From Clostridia bacterium (lineage in GTDB: Bacteria; Bacillota; Clostridia; Oscillospirales; CAG-272), in contig JAFYRH010000229.1 of NCBI GenBank assembly GCA_017559555.1, positions 1-8,113 on the forward strand: a DNA stretch of 8,113 nt, in the 5' to 3' direction. A model generated the notes under the pieces. It ran no database searches. It saw only the letters and a program-made list of their open reading frames with translations, and had not been told where the DNA came from. How positions within the stretch are numbered: the stretch's first letter is position 1; the number at the start of each line of letters is the position of its first letter. The position numbers were made by a program, and so were the translations under genes. Shown here in pieces: positions 6,967 through 8,113 of this stretch.

Positions 6967-8113
6967 TCAGCGCACCTCCAAAACAAATTTCAAATCTTTT
7001 GCATCGGCAAATGCAGATGCTTTTAGCGTGATGCTTTCCATCTCGCCGGGAGCCATACGGCTCTTTTTCTTTTGTGCAACTACGCGCTCACCGTCAAATA
7101 CGCGCAAGGTTACGTTGCGATAAACGTCGGCTACGCGGAAGTAAACGGTAACGTCCTTTTCGGCAGTGATGACCTGCGGAACGGTGTATCGAACCTTGCC
7201 GTCGGTAGAGAGGGGAATGTGGATTTTCTTTTCGTTTTTGCCAAGAATATATGCTGCCGCGCTCTTACCTGCAACCTCGGCTTCTTCGGAAACAAAGTCA
7301 ACAAGGTCGTGCACGTGGAGTACGTTTCCGCAAGCGAAGATGCCCTCGGTAGCGGTTTGTCTGTCTTGGTCTACCACAGCACCGTTGGTTACGCGGTCAA
7401 GAGTAACGTCAGCGGTTTTGGAAAGCTCGTTTTCGGGGATGAGACCTACAGAGAGTAAAAGCGTATCGCAAGGGATGTACTCGCGCGTTTCGGGAATGGG
7501 ACGGCGACGTTCATCTACCTGTGCAATGGTAACACCCGTAAGTCTTTCACGACCGTGGATTTCGACTACGGTGTGGCTGAGTTTGAGGGGAATGTTGAAG
7601 TCATTGAGACATTGCTCAATGTTACGGGCAAGTCCGCCGGAGTAGGGCATCAGTTCGCAAACGGCATGAACCTTTGCGCCCTCCAATGTCATACGGCGCG
7701 CCATAATGAGTCCGATATCGCCAGAGCCGAGAATAACAACTTCTTTGCCAGGGAGGTAGCCTTTGAGGTTAACGTACTTTTGTGCCGTACCTGCGCTGTA
7801 AATGCCTGCGGGGCGTGTTCCTGCAATGTTGAGTGCACCGCGCGCGCGCTCACGGCACCCCATTGCCAAAATGACGGCTTTTGCCTTGAGTTGGAATACA
7901 CCGTTCTCTTTGTTGGTAGCAGTTACTACGCGGTCGGGAGTGATGTCAAGAACCATTGTGCCAAGAAGGAAGGGAATGTTCTTTGCAAGAACTTCTTTTT
8001 CGTAACGCCAAGCATATTCGGGACCTGTCAGCTCTTCGCCAAAGCGGTGCAGACCAAAGCCGTTGTGAATGCATTGTTGCAAAATACCGCCAAGCTTTTC
8101 GTCACGTTCCAAA
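6967..8113 (-). CDS. FAD/NAD(P)-dependent oxidoreductase, partial (N-terminus outside window)
   Basis: The frame is open to the right edge; 381 residues are visible. The leftmost codon is TTG, read as an internal leucine, because LERDEKLGGILQQCIHNGFG matches the end of the second beta strand of an FAD-binding domain, so roughly 30-40 residues including the first GxGxxG are missing. Visible are ILAMGCRERARG (81-92), a second dinucleotide fold VVILGSGDIG (125-134), SVGLIPENELS (221-231) and the closing FAD motif IFACGNVLHVHDLVDFVSEE (258-277). This set is typical of the pyridine nucleotide-disulfide-like flavoprotein partnered with DUF1667 and usually with a GlpA-like dehydrogenase. There is no CxxC redox disulfide, so it is not a disulfide reductase; C14 is the conserved Cys of the QCIHNGFG motif. 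Residues about 296-381 form an extra, beta-rich C-terminal domain. A role in glycerol-3-phosphate oxidation is inferred from family context. Confidence 0.85.
   Translation of the reverse strand, partial: LERDEKLGGILQQCIHNGFGLHRFGEELTGPEYAWRYEKEVLAKNIPFLLGTMVLDITPDRVVTATNKENGVFQLKAKAVILAMGCRERARGALNIAGTRPAGIYSAGTAQKYVNLKGYLPGKEVVILGSGDIGLIMARRMTLEGAKVHAVCELMPYSGGLARNIEQCLNDFNIPLKLSHTVVEIHGRERLTGVTIAQVDERRRPIPETREYIPCDTLLLSVGLIPENELSKTADVTLDRVTNGAVVDQDRQTATEGIFACGNVLHVHDLVDFVSEEAEVAGKSAAAYILGKNEKKIHIPLSTDGKVRYTVPQVITAEKDVTVYFRVADVYRNVTLRVFDGERVVAQKKKSRMAPGEMESITLKASAFADAKDLKFVLEVR

Noticed and set aside
1..8113. Signs of a mobile element, defence system, CRISPR array or novel multi-gene system
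   Set aside because: No transposase, integrase, terminal repeats, spaced direct repeats or nuclease-like genes were seen; every gene belongs to a recognisable housekeeping or metabolic family.

Overview
The window looks like an ordinary chromosomal segment of an anaerobic low- to mid-GC Bacillota, most likely class Clostridia. This rests on the gene types (type II pantothenate kinase, an RqcH/FbpA-type NFACT protein, a double-RCK TrkA with TrkH, and an FAD oxidoreductase paired with a DUF1667 protein), on GGAGG-type ribosome binding sites before almost every gene, and on tight intergenic spacing. The species cannot be named from this sequence. There are no tRNA or rRNA genes, mobile elements, CRISPR arrays or phage genes, and no gene-free stretch longer than about 120 bases.

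Layout. A minus-strand coaW-like pantothenate kinase gene (36-884) is followed by a hairpin at the left window edge. It is divergent from a four-gene plus-strand run: rqcH/NFACT (1001-2767), trxB (2782-3687), trkA (3743-5104) and trkH (5117-6571). The 116-bp divergent spacer holds two near-consensus, extended -10 promoters that interlock, so both starts appear to compete for RNA polymerase. The plus-strand run ends in a strong hairpin with T-tracts on both strands (6575-6611). That hairpin also serves the convergent minus-strand pair on the right: a small DUF1667 protein (6615-6965), and upstream of it an FAD/NAD-dependent oxidoreductase whose N-terminus runs off the right edge (6967-8113).

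How the genes fit together. CoaW makes 4'-phosphopantetheine precursors for coenzyme A. RqcH is the bacterial ribosome-associated quality-control factor that adds alanine tails to stalled nascent chains. TrxB reduces thioredoxin with NADPH. TrkA and TrkH form a gated potassium uptake channel, with TrkA as its cytosolic nucleotide-binding ring. The right-hand pair resembles the accessory part of the three-gene anaerobic glycerol-3-phosphate dehydrogenase-type clusters of Firmicutes; the third, GlpA-like gene would lie just outside the window. I found no convincing new system. The points most worth a second look are the interlocked promoters, the cysteine-rich DUF1667 partner with the extra C-terminal domain of its oxidoreductase, and the repeat before trkA that may mask its ribosome binding site.
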